Notes under the pieces: generated by a model | What the model was told of the DNA's origin: nothing | Databases searched by the model: none | Seen by the model: only the letters and a program-made list of their open reading frames with translations | DNA from: Modestobacter roseus | GTDB lineage: Bacteria > Actinomycetota > Actinomycetes > Mycobacteriales > Geodermatophilaceae | DNA: 64,000 bases | Direction: 5' to 3' | Assembly: GCF_007994135.1 (NCBI RefSeq) | Contig: NZ_VLKF01000001.1 | Coordinates: 4,447,825-4,511,824 of the forward strand | Translations under genes and position numbers: made by a program | Part shown: positions 56,674-64,000 of the stretch, piece after piece | Numbering within the stretch: the first letter of the stretch is position 1 | Layout: each line of letters starts with the position of its first letter

Positions 56674-57848
56674 GGCAGGCCCAGCTCCGCCCGGATCGCG
56701 TCGCCGTCGGCGCCGAGCACCGGGGGAGCCGCGTGGTCGCGCCGGGTCGTCTCGGTCTCGCCGTCCGGCCCGGGGGCGAAGAACCGCAGCGGCGGGCCGG
56801 GCAGCGTGAGCTCCCCGGCGGTCGCGTGCTCGACGGTGACCTTCAGCCCCTGGGACGCCACCTGGTCCCAGGCGTAGACCTCGTCCAGGGTGCGCACCTT
56901 CCCCGCCGGCACGCCCGCGGCGTCCAGCCGGGCCAGCAGCTCGGGCGCGGGGATCTCGGCGAACGCGCCCTCCAGCAGCTCGATCACCTGCGCGCGGTGC
57001 TCGACCCGCTCACCGTTCGTGGCCATGCGCGGCGCTGCGGGGTCCAGCCCGAACTCGTTGCACAGCCGGCGCCACAGGCCCTCGCTGCCGCAGGACAGCT
57101 GCACGCTGCCCCCGGCGCAGCGGAAGAGGCCGTACGGGGCGATCGAGGGGTGGTGGTTGCCCTGGGCGCGGGGCACCCGGCCGGCCACCGTGTGCGCCGT
57201 GCCCTGGAAGGCGTGCACCCCGACGACCGAGGCGAGCAGCGAGGTGCGCACCACCTGGCCGCGGCCGGTGCGCTCCCGCTCGTACAGCGCGGCGAGCACG
57301 CCGTAGGCGCCGTACATGCCGGCCAGCAGGTCACCGATCGGCACGCCCACCTTCTGCGGGTCGTCCGGGCCCGCGCCGGTCAGCGACATCAGCCCGGCCT
57401 CGCCCTGGGCGATCTGGTCGTAGCCGGCCCGCTGCCCCTCCGGGCCGTCGTGCCCGAAGCCGCTGATCGACAGCTGCACCAGCCGCGGGTTCAGCTCGGC
57501 GAGCACGTCGGTGCCGAAGCCGAGGCGGGCCAGCGTGCCGGGCCGGAAGTTCTCCAGCAGCACGTCGGCGCGGCGCAGCAGCTCGGTGAGCACCGCCTTG
57601 TCCGCGTCGTCCTTGAGGTCGAGGGCGATCGACTCCTTGTTCCGGTTCGCGGAGAAGAAGTAGGTGGACTCCCGCCCTTGGGCCGTCTCCACGAACGGCG
57701 GCCCCCAGCCGCGGCTGTCGTCCCCGCTGCCGGGGTTCTCCACCTTGATCACCCGGGCGCCCAGGTCGCCGAGCATCATCCCGGCGTGCGGCCCGGCCAG
57801 CGCCCGGGTCAGGTCGACGACGAGGACGCCGTCCAGTGCTCCGCTCAC
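56670..57848 (-). CDS. CaiB/BaiF family III CoA-transferase
   Basis: A 392-residue family III CoA-transferase moving CoA between carboxylic acids. The N-terminal motif LDGVLVVDLTRALAGPHAGMM, GDLGARVIKVE, ANRNKESIALDLK and LLENFRPGTLARLG are standard. The nucleophilic Asp is at about residue 173 (VGVPIGDLLAGM). The GTG at 57848 has GAGAGGAA 6 nt upstream. It lies 23 bp after the MatC-type carrier and overlaps the carboxyltransferase by 4 nt. It likely activates the acid brought in by the carrier. Confidence 0.92.
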   Translation of the reverse strand: MSGALDGVLVVDLTRALAGPHAGMMLGDLGARVIKVENPGSGDDSRGWGPPFVETAQGRESTYFFSANRNKESIALDLKDDADKAVLTELLRRADVLLENFRPGTLARLGFGTDVLAELNPRLVQLSISGFGHDGPEGQRAGYDQIAQGEAGLMSLTGAGPDDPQKVGVPIGDLLAGMYGAYGVLAALYERERTGRGQVVRTSLLASVVGVHAFQGTAHTVAGRVPRAQGNHHPSIAPYGLFRCAGGSVQLSCGSEGLWRRLCNEFGLDPAAPRMATNGERVEHRAQVIELLEGAFAEIPAPELLARLDAAGVPAGKVRTLDEVYAWDQVASQGLKVTVEHATAGELTLPGPPLRFFAPGPDGETETTRRDHAAPPVLGADGDAIRAELGLP

Positions 57849-57871
57849 GGTCGTTCCTCTCTCAGGGTGGT

Positions 57872-59242
57872 TCACAGCCAGCCCGGCACGACGAAGACCA
57901 GCCACGCCAGCAGCGGCCCGGCGACGACGACGATCCCCGAGTAGCCCAGCATCTGCTTGTAGAACCGGTCGCGGTCGACGTCCTGCGCGTTGGCCAGCAC
58001 GAGCGCGCCGTTGGTGGAGAACGGGCTGACGTCGACGATGGTCGAGGCCACCGACAGGGCGACCACCACGCCGACGGCGCCGATCTGCCCGCTCATCAGG
58101 AACGGCACGGCCAGGGCGATCGCCACCCCGATGATCGCGGTGGAGGACGCGAACGCCGAGACCACGCCGCCGATGTAGGCCAGCAGCAGCGCGACCAGCA
58201 GCGGGCTGCCCAGACCGGTCACGGCCTCCCCGACGTAGTCGATGGTGCCGGCCTCCTGCAGCACGAAGACGAAGGTCAGCACGCCGCCGATGAGCAGCAC
58301 CGTCGACCAGCTGATCTGGGAGACCGCGCCCTTGTGCCGGGCGGCGGAGAACAGCGCCAGCACGGTGGCGATGGTGATGGACACGAAGCCGATGTCCAGG
58401 TCGAAGGCCAGCGCGAGGACGGCGAGGGTGACCAGCCCGATCAGGGTGAGCACCTGCTCGGGCGTGACCCGGGTGGTCGTGGCGGTGGCGGTGTCCACCG
58501 TGCTCGTGGCCACCCCGCCCGGGCTCGCGGTGTCCGGGCCGACGCCCGGCCCGGTCGCGGCACCGTGGCCGCTGACCTCGACGTCGTCCGGGTGGTCGTC
58601 GGCTGCGACACCCCGGCCCGCGTCGGTGACCCGCCGGCCGATCAGGCCGCGGCCGCCCAGCACGAAGAACAGCACCAGCGCGATCGCGATGTTGAAGAAC
58701 AGGCTGCCCAGGAAGACGGTGAGCGGGCTGCTCGGCAGGTCGTTCTGCTCGACGACGCCGTTGACGGTCACCCCGTAGACGCTGATCGGGGAGAAGCCGC
58801 CACCCTGGGCGCCGTGCACGACCATCATGCCCATCAGCAGCGGGTTGATCCCGTAGCGGGAGGCGAAGCCCAGCGCGATCGGGGCGATGATCGCGACCGC
58901 GGCGGGGGAGAGCGCGCCGATCGCGGTGAGCACCGCGGTGACGGCGAACATCACCCACGGGATCAGTGCGATGTACCCGCCGACCAGGCGCACGGCACCG
59001 CGGACCAGCAGGTCGACGGTGCCGTTGTTCTGCGCGATGGCGAACAGGTAGGTGACGCCGATCAGGGTCAGCACCAGCTCGGCGGGGAAGCCGGCGACGA
59101 TGTCGTCGGTGCTCATCCCCACCGCCAGGGTGCCGACCAGGAAGGCGGCCACGAAGGCCAGCGCGCCCATGTTGATGGGCAGCACGGTGGCGATCGCGAA
59201 GATCACCACCAGCGCGATGATCGAGATGATCTCGGGTGACAC
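57872..59242 (-). CDS. MatC-type dicarboxylate (malonate) carrier, SLC13-like
   Basis: A 456-residue membrane carrier with about 11-12 helices. The N-terminal half (SPEIISIIALVVIFAIATVLPINMG, GALSPAAVAIIAPIALGFA, VHGAQGGGFSPISVYG) matches the MatC N-terminal family. The C-terminal half repeats the fold (FASSTAIIGVAIALAVPFL, VDVSPFSTNGALVLANA). A charged cytoplasmic loop of about 60 residues (215-280) joins the halves. The GTG at 59242 has GGAGGTCAC upstream. MatC proteins import malonate in rhizobia; substrate here is inferred from that and from the CoA-transferase neighbour. Confidence 0.88.
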   Translation of the reverse strand: MSPEIISIIALVVIFAIATVLPINMGALAFVAAFLVGTLAVGMSTDDIVAGFPAELVLTLIGVTYLFAIAQNNGTVDLLVRGAVRLVGGYIALIPWVMFAVTAVLTAIGALSPAAVAIIAPIALGFASRYGINPLLMGMMVVHGAQGGGFSPISVYGVTVNGVVEQNDLPSSPLTVFLGSLFFNIAIALVLFFVLGGRGLIGRRVTDAGRGVAADDHPDDVEVSGHGAATGPGVGPDTASPGGVATSTVDTATATTTRVTPEQVLTLIGLVTLAVLALAFDLDIGFVSITIATVLALFSAARHKGAVSQISWSTVLLIGGVLTFVFVLQEAGTIDYVGEAVTGLGSPLLVALLLAYIGGVVSAFASSTAIIGVAIALAVPFLMSGQIGAVGVVVALSVASTIVDVSPFSTNGALVLANAQDVDRDRFYKQMLGYSGIVVVAGPLLAWLVFVVPGWL

Positions 59243-59430
59243 GTGACCTCCAGGACGTCGTCTCGCCGGTCGGACGCCCGGAGACGGAGGTCACCTTCTC
59301 TCACGTCGTTGGGTCCTGCACCTCCGGGGGGAAGGACGGCGGTGCCCGGTGCGGGTGTGCGCGGCGTCGCCTGCTGCTTCACCACCTCGGGGGAGTCGAC
59401 CACCCGCGCGGGCTGGCTAGGGTGGCCCGC

Positions 59431-60372
59431 ATGCCGAGCCAGCCTGCCGAGCGCCCGACCACGACGAAGGCCGTCATCCCGGTCGCCGGGATGGGGACCC
59501 GGTTCCTGCCCGCGACCAAGTCGGTGCCCAAGGAACTGCTCCCGGTCGTCGACCGCCCGGCGGTCCAGTACATCGTCGAGGAGGCGGCCCGCGCCGGCCT
59601 GGGCCAGGTGCTCATGGTCACCGGCCGCAACAAGGGCGCCATCGAGGACCACTTCGACCGCACCCCGGAGCTGGAGACGGCGCTGGAGGCCAAGGGCGAC
59701 CAGGGCCGGCTCGACGCCGTCGCCGAGTCCACCGACGTCGCCCAGGTGTTCTTCGTCCGGCAGGGCGAGGCCCTGGGCCTGGGGCACGCCGTCCTGCAGG
59801 CCGACGGTTTCGTCGGGGACGAGCCGTTCGCCGTGCTCCTGGGTGACGACATCATCGACGCCCGCGACCACCTGCTGGAGCAGATGATCGCCGTCCAGGC
59901 CGAGCACGGCGGTGCGGTGATCGCGCTGCTCGACGTCGGCGCGGACAACATCTCCAAGTACGGCGCGGTCGCCGTCGAGGACGCGCACGTCTCCGGCGAC
60001 GCCGCCGGCGACCCGGTCTTCCGGGTGACCGGCATGGTGGAGAAGCCCCCGGCCGACGAGGCGCCCAGCTCGCTGGCGATCATCGGCCGCTACGTCCTCC
60101 CGCCGGAGGTCTTCCCGGCCATCCGCGACACCCCGCCCGGCCGCGGCGGGGAGATCCAGCTGACCGACGCGCTGCTCAAGCTGGTCGACGACGGCGTGCC
60201 GGTGCACGGCGTGGTCTTCTCCGGCCGCCGCTACGACACCGGTGACAAGCTCGACTACCTGAAGGCCGTGGTCCGGCTCGCCTCCGAGCGCGAGGACCTC
60301 GGCCCCGCGTTCGGCCCCTGGCTGCGTGAGTTCGTCGCCGACCTGCCCGCCGAGGGCGCGTCGCCCGCCTGA
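59431..60372 (+). CDS. galU: UTP-glucose-1-phosphate uridylyltransferase
   Basis: A 313-residue enzyme making UDP-glucose for cell-envelope sugars and glycogen-like metabolism. The nucleotide loop is GMGTRFLPATKSVPKEL, with VDRPAVQYIVEEA, FFVRQGEALGLGHAVL, VLLGDDIID and PPGRGGEIQLTDAL. TAGGGT at 59418-59423 sits 7 nt before the ATG with no ribosome site, so the mRNA is probably leaderless; the extension of the frame to 59236 is not used. It opens the conserved galU-glp-rimJ-sepX block. Confidence 0.95.
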   Translation: MPSQPAERPTTTKAVIPVAGMGTRFLPATKSVPKELLPVVDRPAVQYIVEEAARAGLGQVLMVTGRNKGAIEDHFDRTPELETALEAKGDQGRLDAVAESTDVAQVFFVRQGEALGLGHAVLQADGFVGDEPFAVLLGDDIIDARDHLLEQMIAVQAEHGGAVIALLDVGADNISKYGAVAVEDAHVSGDAAGDPVFRVTGMVEKPPADEAPSSLAIIGRYVLPPEVFPAIRDTPPGRGGEIQLTDALLKLVDDGVPVHGVVFSGRRYDTGDKLDYLKAVVRLASEREDLGPAFGPWLREFVADLPAEGASPA

Positions 60373-60481
60373 CCGGACCCTCCAGGGGGCACCATCGGGG
60401 GCCAGGTCCGTCGAACGGCGGCCCGGCCGGGCACCCCGGCCGGCGGAGATGACCGACGACGGTCGGACGACGGTGGTGGGG

Positions 60482-61972
60482 ATGAGCGAGGACGACACCC
60501 GGGGCTGGCTGGCCACCGGGACCCGGGAAGCGAGCGGGACCGACCCGGCGGTGGTGGGCGTGCCCACCCCGCGGGACACCCAGTTGATCGACCCCGGCAG
60601 CGGTCCGCGACCGCTGGGCCGGGACACCGTGCAGGTCGACCGGTCGGCGTTCGCCTCCGACCGGGTGCCCTCCCCGGCGGTCGCCACCGGCGATCGCACC
60701 CCCGACCCGCAGGCCGACACCGGCTCGGTGGACGTCTCCGGGGTGCGGCTGCGCACCGTGGAGCACCACCTGGACGTCGTCCTCGGTGCCGTGCCGCAGC
60801 CCGACCCGATCGAGCTGGCCGTGCTCGACGCCCAGGGGCTGCTCTGCGCCGAGCTGGTGACCAGCGAACTGGCGCTGCCGGCGTTCGACCAGGCCGGCCT
60901 CGACGGGTACGCCGTGCGGTCGGTGGACGTCACCGCCGCCACCGTGGAGGAGCCGGTCGACCTCGCCGTCGTCGGGGACACCGAGGCCGGGTCGACCGGC
61001 GCGCCGGGGATCTCCGCCGGGCTCGCGGTGCGGGTCGCGGTGGGGGCCATGCTCCCCGCCGGGGCCGACGTCGTCGTCCCCGCCGCCTGGACCGACCAGG
61101 GCGTCGCCCGGGTGCGGGTCTTCGCCGCCCTGGCGCCGGGCAGCTACGTGCGCCGGGTCGGCGACGACGTCGCCCCCGGCGACGTCGCGGTCCAGGTCGG
61201 CACCCCGATCGGCCCCGCGCAGATCAGCCTGCTCGCCGCCGTCGGGCGGGAGCGGGTCGCGGTGCGGCCGCGCCCCCGGATCTCCGTGCTCTCCGCCGGT
61301 GACGAGCTGGTCGACGTGGGCACCCCGCCGGCGCCGGGCCGGGTCGTCGACGTCAACAGCTACGCCCTGGCCGCCGCGGCCCGCGACGCCGGCGCCGAGG
61401 CCTACCGGGCCGGCATCCTGCCGCCGGACCGGCGCCGGATGGTGGAGCTGATCGAGGGGCAGACCCTGCGCAGCGACGTCGTGCTGATCGCCGGCACCTT
61501 CGCCAACGCCGGCCCCGACCTGCTGCAGGAGGCGCTGGACGAGCTCGGTGGGCTCACCTTCACCCAGGTCGCGATGCACCCGGGCCCGGTGCACGCCTTC
61601 GGCAAGCTCGGCCCCAACCAGGTCCCGGTGATCTGCGTGCCGGGGGAGCCGGTGGCCGCGCTGGTCGCCTTCGAGGTGTTCGTGCGCCCGGCGATCCGGC
61701 TGATGCTGGGCAAGCGGCAGCTGTTCCGCCGCACCGTGCAGGCCGTGTCGGCGCAGCAGCTGCTCTCCCCGCTGGGCTACCGCCAGTACCTGCACGGCCA
61801 GGTGATGCGCCACCCCGACGGCGGGTACGTGGTCGAGCCGATCGGCGACGGCGACCAGGCGATGCTCGCCCGGATGGCCAAGGCCAACTGCCTGATCGTC
61901 GTCGACGAGGACGTCACCGAGGTCGCGGCCGGCGGGCTGGTCACCGTCATGCCCATGCTGCTGGGCGGCTGA
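60482..61972 (+). CDS. glp: MoeA-like divisome protein Glp
   Basis: A 496-residue gephyrin/MoeA-like protein with an N-terminal extension of about 85 residues before the MoeA fold (VEHHLDVVLGAV, AFDQAGLDGYAVRS, AVGAMLPAGADVV, SVLSAGDELVDVG, VVDVNSYALAAAARDAGA). The motif that is GGVSxGxxD in catalytic MoeA reads AGTFANAGPDLL, and LPGNPVSA reads VPGEPVAA, so the enzyme activity may be lost. The orthologue Glp in corynebacteria binds FtsZ and a membrane receptor encoded nearby, present here at 62815. The ATG at 60482 is preferred (GGTGGTGGGG upstream), with 60449 as an alternative. Confidence 0.85.
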   Translation: MSEDDTRGWLATGTREASGTDPAVVGVPTPRDTQLIDPGSGPRPLGRDTVQVDRSAFASDRVPSPAVATGDRTPDPQADTGSVDVSGVRLRTVEHHLDVVLGAVPQPDPIELAVLDAQGLLCAELVTSELALPAFDQAGLDGYAVRSVDVTAATVEEPVDLAVVGDTEAGSTGAPGISAGLAVRVAVGAMLPAGADVVVPAAWTDQGVARVRVFAALAPGSYVRRVGDDVAPGDVAVQVGTPIGPAQISLLAAVGRERVAVRPRPRISVLSAGDELVDVGTPPAPGRVVDVNSYALAAAARDAGAEAYRAGILPPDRRRMVELIEGQTLRSDVVLIAGTFANAGPDLLQEALDELGGLTFTQVAMHPGPVHAFGKLGPNQVPVICVPGEPVAALVAFEVFVRPAIRLMLGKRQLFRRTVQAVSAQQLLSPLGYRQYLHGQVMRHPDGGYVVEPIGDGDQAMLARMAKANCLIVVDEDVTEVAAGGLVTVMPMLLGG

Positions 61973-61973
61973 G

Positions 61974-62590
61974 CTGGACGCGTCCCCGCACCCGGGGTGG
62001 CCGGCCCGGCTGGCGTGGGGTGCCGTCGAGCTGCACCCCCTGCAGCGCTCCGACGCGGCCGCCTGGTCCCGGTTGCGGCTGGACAACGAGCAGTGGCTGA
62101 CCCCGTGGGAGCCCACCTCCGAGCTGCCGTGGTCGCAGCGGCACACCCCGGCGGCGTACCGCGCGATGCGGCGGATCTCCGACCGGCGGGCGCGGACGGG
62201 TGGCTCGCTGCCGTTCGCCATCCGCTGGCAGGGCCGGCTGGTCGGGCAGGTGACCGTCGACAACATCGTGCGCGGCGCCCTGCGGTCGGGGCACCTGGGC
62301 TACTGGGTCGACCGCTCGGTGGCCGGGCAGGGGTCACCTCGCTGGCGGTGGCGCTGGTCTGCGACCACGCGTTCGGCCCGGTGGGGCTCCACCGGCTGCA
62401 GGCGGACATCCGGCCGGAGAACCGGCCCAGCCGCCGGCTGGTGGAGCGGCTGGGCTTCCGCCAGGAGGGGCTGCTGCGCGGCTACCTGGACATCGACGGC
62501 GCCTGGCGGGACCACCTGGCCTACGCGCTGCTGGCCGAGGACTCACCCGGTGGGGTGTTCCACCGGTGGCGGGCCCGGGTCCCGGACTGA
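61974..62590 (+). pseudogene. rimJ: RimJ-like GNAT acetyltransferase, frameshifted
   Basis: The first part (LDNEQWLTPWEPTSELPWSQ, GQVTVDNIVRGALRSGHLGYW) and second part (LVCDHAFGPVGLHRLQADI, RPENRPSRRLVERLGF, GYLDIDGAWRDHLAY) of a ribosomal-protein-alanine acetyltransferase homologue lie in different frames. One extra G in the run at 62330-62333 would join them (AGQG-VTSLAVAL). No ATG or GTG is available in frame near the start; CTG at 61974 overlapping the glp stop region is given as a boundary only. Position after galU-glp matches rimJ in M. tuberculosis. The single-base loss may be a consensus error. Confidence 0.78.
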
Positions 62591-62814
62591 GTCGACCGAC
62601 GGTGATCAACTGGGTACGGGCCGTTACCGCTCCGAGACCGGGGGAGGACGCCGACACGCCGGTGTGGACCGGCATCGCGCCGACACACCGGTGAACGTCC
62701 CCTTCATCGGCAGACCGCAGCCTTACCTTGACTCCGCGAGTGACTGATGTGACTCGTGTGGCCCCAGGGATCGGGGTCGGATCGTGGTGCCAGGGATGGA
62801 TCGGGGTGTTCGTG

Positions 62815-63524
62815 ATGGGATCAGGCGTACTGCTGGCCGCTCTCGTCGTGTTGTGGTTCGTGGTCCTGGTGCCGATGGTGGTCACCCGGGGCGACGGCTC
62901 CAGCAGGACGGCGGCTCCCGACTCGGGGCGCACTCTCCAGCGGCGGCGGACGGTGGACCCGGTGGTCCACGCCGAGACCGAGCGGGTGTCGATCGACCGC
63001 GCCCAGCTGCGCAGCAGCGGTGAGCTGCAGGTCGACGTGCACGCGGTGCGCCGGCGCACGCTGGCCGGCCTGGTCGCGCTCGCCCTGCTGGCCCTCGTCG
63101 GCGCGGTGGCCTGGCGCAGCTGGATGTGGGCCCCGCAGGTGCTGCTCGACGTCGCCGTCGTCGGCTACCTGATGGTGACCCGCGCCGCCGCCCAGCGGGA
63201 GCGCCGTGCGGCGGCCCGCCGGGCCGCCCGCGCCGCCGCCCACCGTCCGGTGCGCCGGCCCGCGCCGCGCGCCGCCGCCACCGAGCGCCCGTCCGCCCCG
63301 GCTGGGACGACGCCCGCCCGGTCGTGCCGGTCCAGGCGCCGGCGGCGCAGCACCCGAGCGTGCCGCTGGCGCCGGTGCACCCGCTGCGCCCCGGCCGCGT
63401 CGTCGCCGCCCGGACCCCCGCGCCCGCCGGCTGGCAGCACAGCGCCGTCGTGGGCCTCGACGACGACGACATCGGCTTCGCCGACGTCGACGTCTACCAG
63501 CCGCGCCGCGTCGCCAACGGCTGA
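62815..63524 (+). CDS. sepX: Divisome membrane protein SepX/GlpR, frameshifted in the C-terminal third
   Basis: The N-terminus MGSGVLLAALVVLWFVVLVPM is a transmembrane anchor, and a second helix pair lies at about residues 80-125 (LAGLVALALLALVGAVAWRSWMWAPQVL). At 63288-63290 a CCC run appears one base short: with one more C the frame continues DDARPVVPVQAPAAQHP and ends VVGLDDDDIGFADVDVYQ then PRRVANG at 63524, the expected conserved tail. As written the original frame stays open to 63576 with unlikely composition. SepX in Streptomyces and GlpR in corynebacteria are membrane partners of the division machinery and Glp. TGTGACT/GTGACT repeats lie upstream. Confidence 0.8.
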
Positions 63525-63593
63525 GCGACCCGCCGGCGCCGCCCCCGTGGCAGCGCCGGCGGGAGCGGGCAGGTAACCTCGTTCCCGCACCAC

Positions 63594-63670
63594 GGGGCTG
63601 TGGCGCAGACCGGTAGCGCACCTCGTTCGCATCGAGGGGGTCAGGGGTTCAAATCCCCTCAGCTCCACCA
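63594..63670 (+). tRNA. tRNA-Ala (anticodon CGC)
   Basis: A 77-nt tRNA with acceptor GGGGCTG pairing to CAGCTCC, which gives the G3:U70 pair that identifies tRNA-Ala. The anticodon loop TTCGCAT on a CCTCG/CGAGG stem yields CGC (GCG codons). The T arm is AGGGG-TTCAAAT-CCCCT, the discriminator is A, and CCA is encoded. Confidence 0.96.
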
Positions 63671-64000
63671 CCCAGGCCGGGTCCCGTCAGGGGCCCGGCC
63701 TGTTGCGTTCCCGGGACGGGCCCGCGCGCAGTGCTCCGTCAGGACCCCGACACGCTGTGTGGCGGAGGGCGGCGGGTCGTGGGGCGCGCGCTCCGGGTCG
63801 TCGCCTCTGGTTGCCTCTGCCGGGTGGGCCGGGGAACCAGCGCAGCCGCACCACGTCGTCGCCCGCGCGCACCTGGCAGCTGCCGCGCGCACTGCTGGTG
63901 CTCGCCCTCCTGGTGACGGCCACGCTGGTGGGCAGCACCCGGGCGGGCCGTCGCCGCGCCGTCGCTGCCGGCGGGCTTCGTCGTCCGGACCTGCCCAGCG
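63671..64000. other. Unresolved region at the right edge
   Basis: A short stretch on the plus strand near 63880-63930 reads LPRALLVLALLVTATLVGST, which looks like a signal-peptide core. A later stretch in another frame reads APSLPAGFVVRT, as at the beginning of secreted sugar dehydrogenases. No start codon and ribosome site join them, and the gene, if any, continues outside. No other feature was recognised. Confidence 0.3.

Noticed and set aside
59243..59294. Inverted repeat GTGACCTCC / GGAGGTCAC upstream of the MatC gene
   Set aside because: One arm is simply the ribosome-binding region of the MatC gene; with a 34-nt spacer the match may be chance.
63687..63938. Minus-strand open frame at the right edge
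   Set aside because: Arg/Pro-rich shadow composition without any domain; no support from start signals or context.

Overview
The window is high-GC actinobacterial chromosome, most likely from the Geodermatophilaceae (Blastococcus/Modestobacter/Geodermatophilus group). This rests on codon use, many GTG starts, 4-nt stop/start overlaps, the mycobacterial types of SerC, citrate synthase and ferredoxin-NADP reductase, and an order of galU - moeA-like (glp) - rimJ - sepX/glpR known from other actinobacteria. The genus is an inference. No prophage, insertion sequence with a transposase, or CRISPR array was seen.

Layout. 1-6.8 kb: an inositol-phosphate-synthase-family gene coupled to an HD-like gene at the edge, serC, citrate synthase, divergent pdxH, and an MFS exporter. 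6.9-11.1 kb: a GlgC-like nucleotidyltransferase, the uracil-crosslinking glycosylase UdgX, and an ABC exporter pair. 11.3-16.4 kb: two secreted glycine-rich proteins with LAYTG sorting tails, partly duplicated at the DNA level, around an SMP-30 gene. 16.5-26.5 kb: PEP carboxylase, aminotransferase plus ferredoxin reductase, small enzymes, and DNA repair (Nei glycosylase, photolyase). 27.1-30.4 kb: a complete glycine betaine/proline ABC importer. 30.5-34.1 kb: tRNA-Arg, then pyruvate formate-lyase and its activase, preceded by a DosR/DevR-like box. 34.2-39.3 kb: a five-gene, fully overlapping minus-strand operon of GAF/degenerate-GGDEF protein, exosortase-family protease, membrane glycosyltransferase, choice-of-anchor-P surface protein and UDP-GlcNAc 2-epimerase. 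This is the most unusual system here. 39.5-46.9 kb: sulfotransferase, small proteins, a FIST sensor coupled to a GGDEF-EAL protein, and a sirtuin pair. 46.9-54.2 kb: an SDR, a damaged YdeI gene, an MSMEG_6728-type protein with an EVE-like tail, an ArsR/VOC operon with a clear operator, a damaged phosphotransferase, thioesterase, VOC, YbaK, MscL, an SAF protein and FmdB. 54.3-59.2 kb: an ATPase and a MatC-CoA-transferase-carboxyltransferase operon. 59.4-63.7 kb: galU, glp, rimJ, sepX/glpR and tRNA-Ala.

Non-coding structure. A dispersed repeat of about 60 bp occurs at three places, once inside a kinase gene. There are very long perfect palindromes at gene ends, repeated TTCGGCGCCGAA units between convergent genes, and paired TGTGGAC boxes with fixed 19-bp spacing at two sites. 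Several genes look leaderless, with TANNNT 6-8 nt before the start codon.

Caution. Four genes (SCO6745-like, YdeI, rimJ, sepX) each show a single-base loss at or beside a short G/C-rich run. This pattern is typical of consensus errors, so these frameshifts may not be biological.
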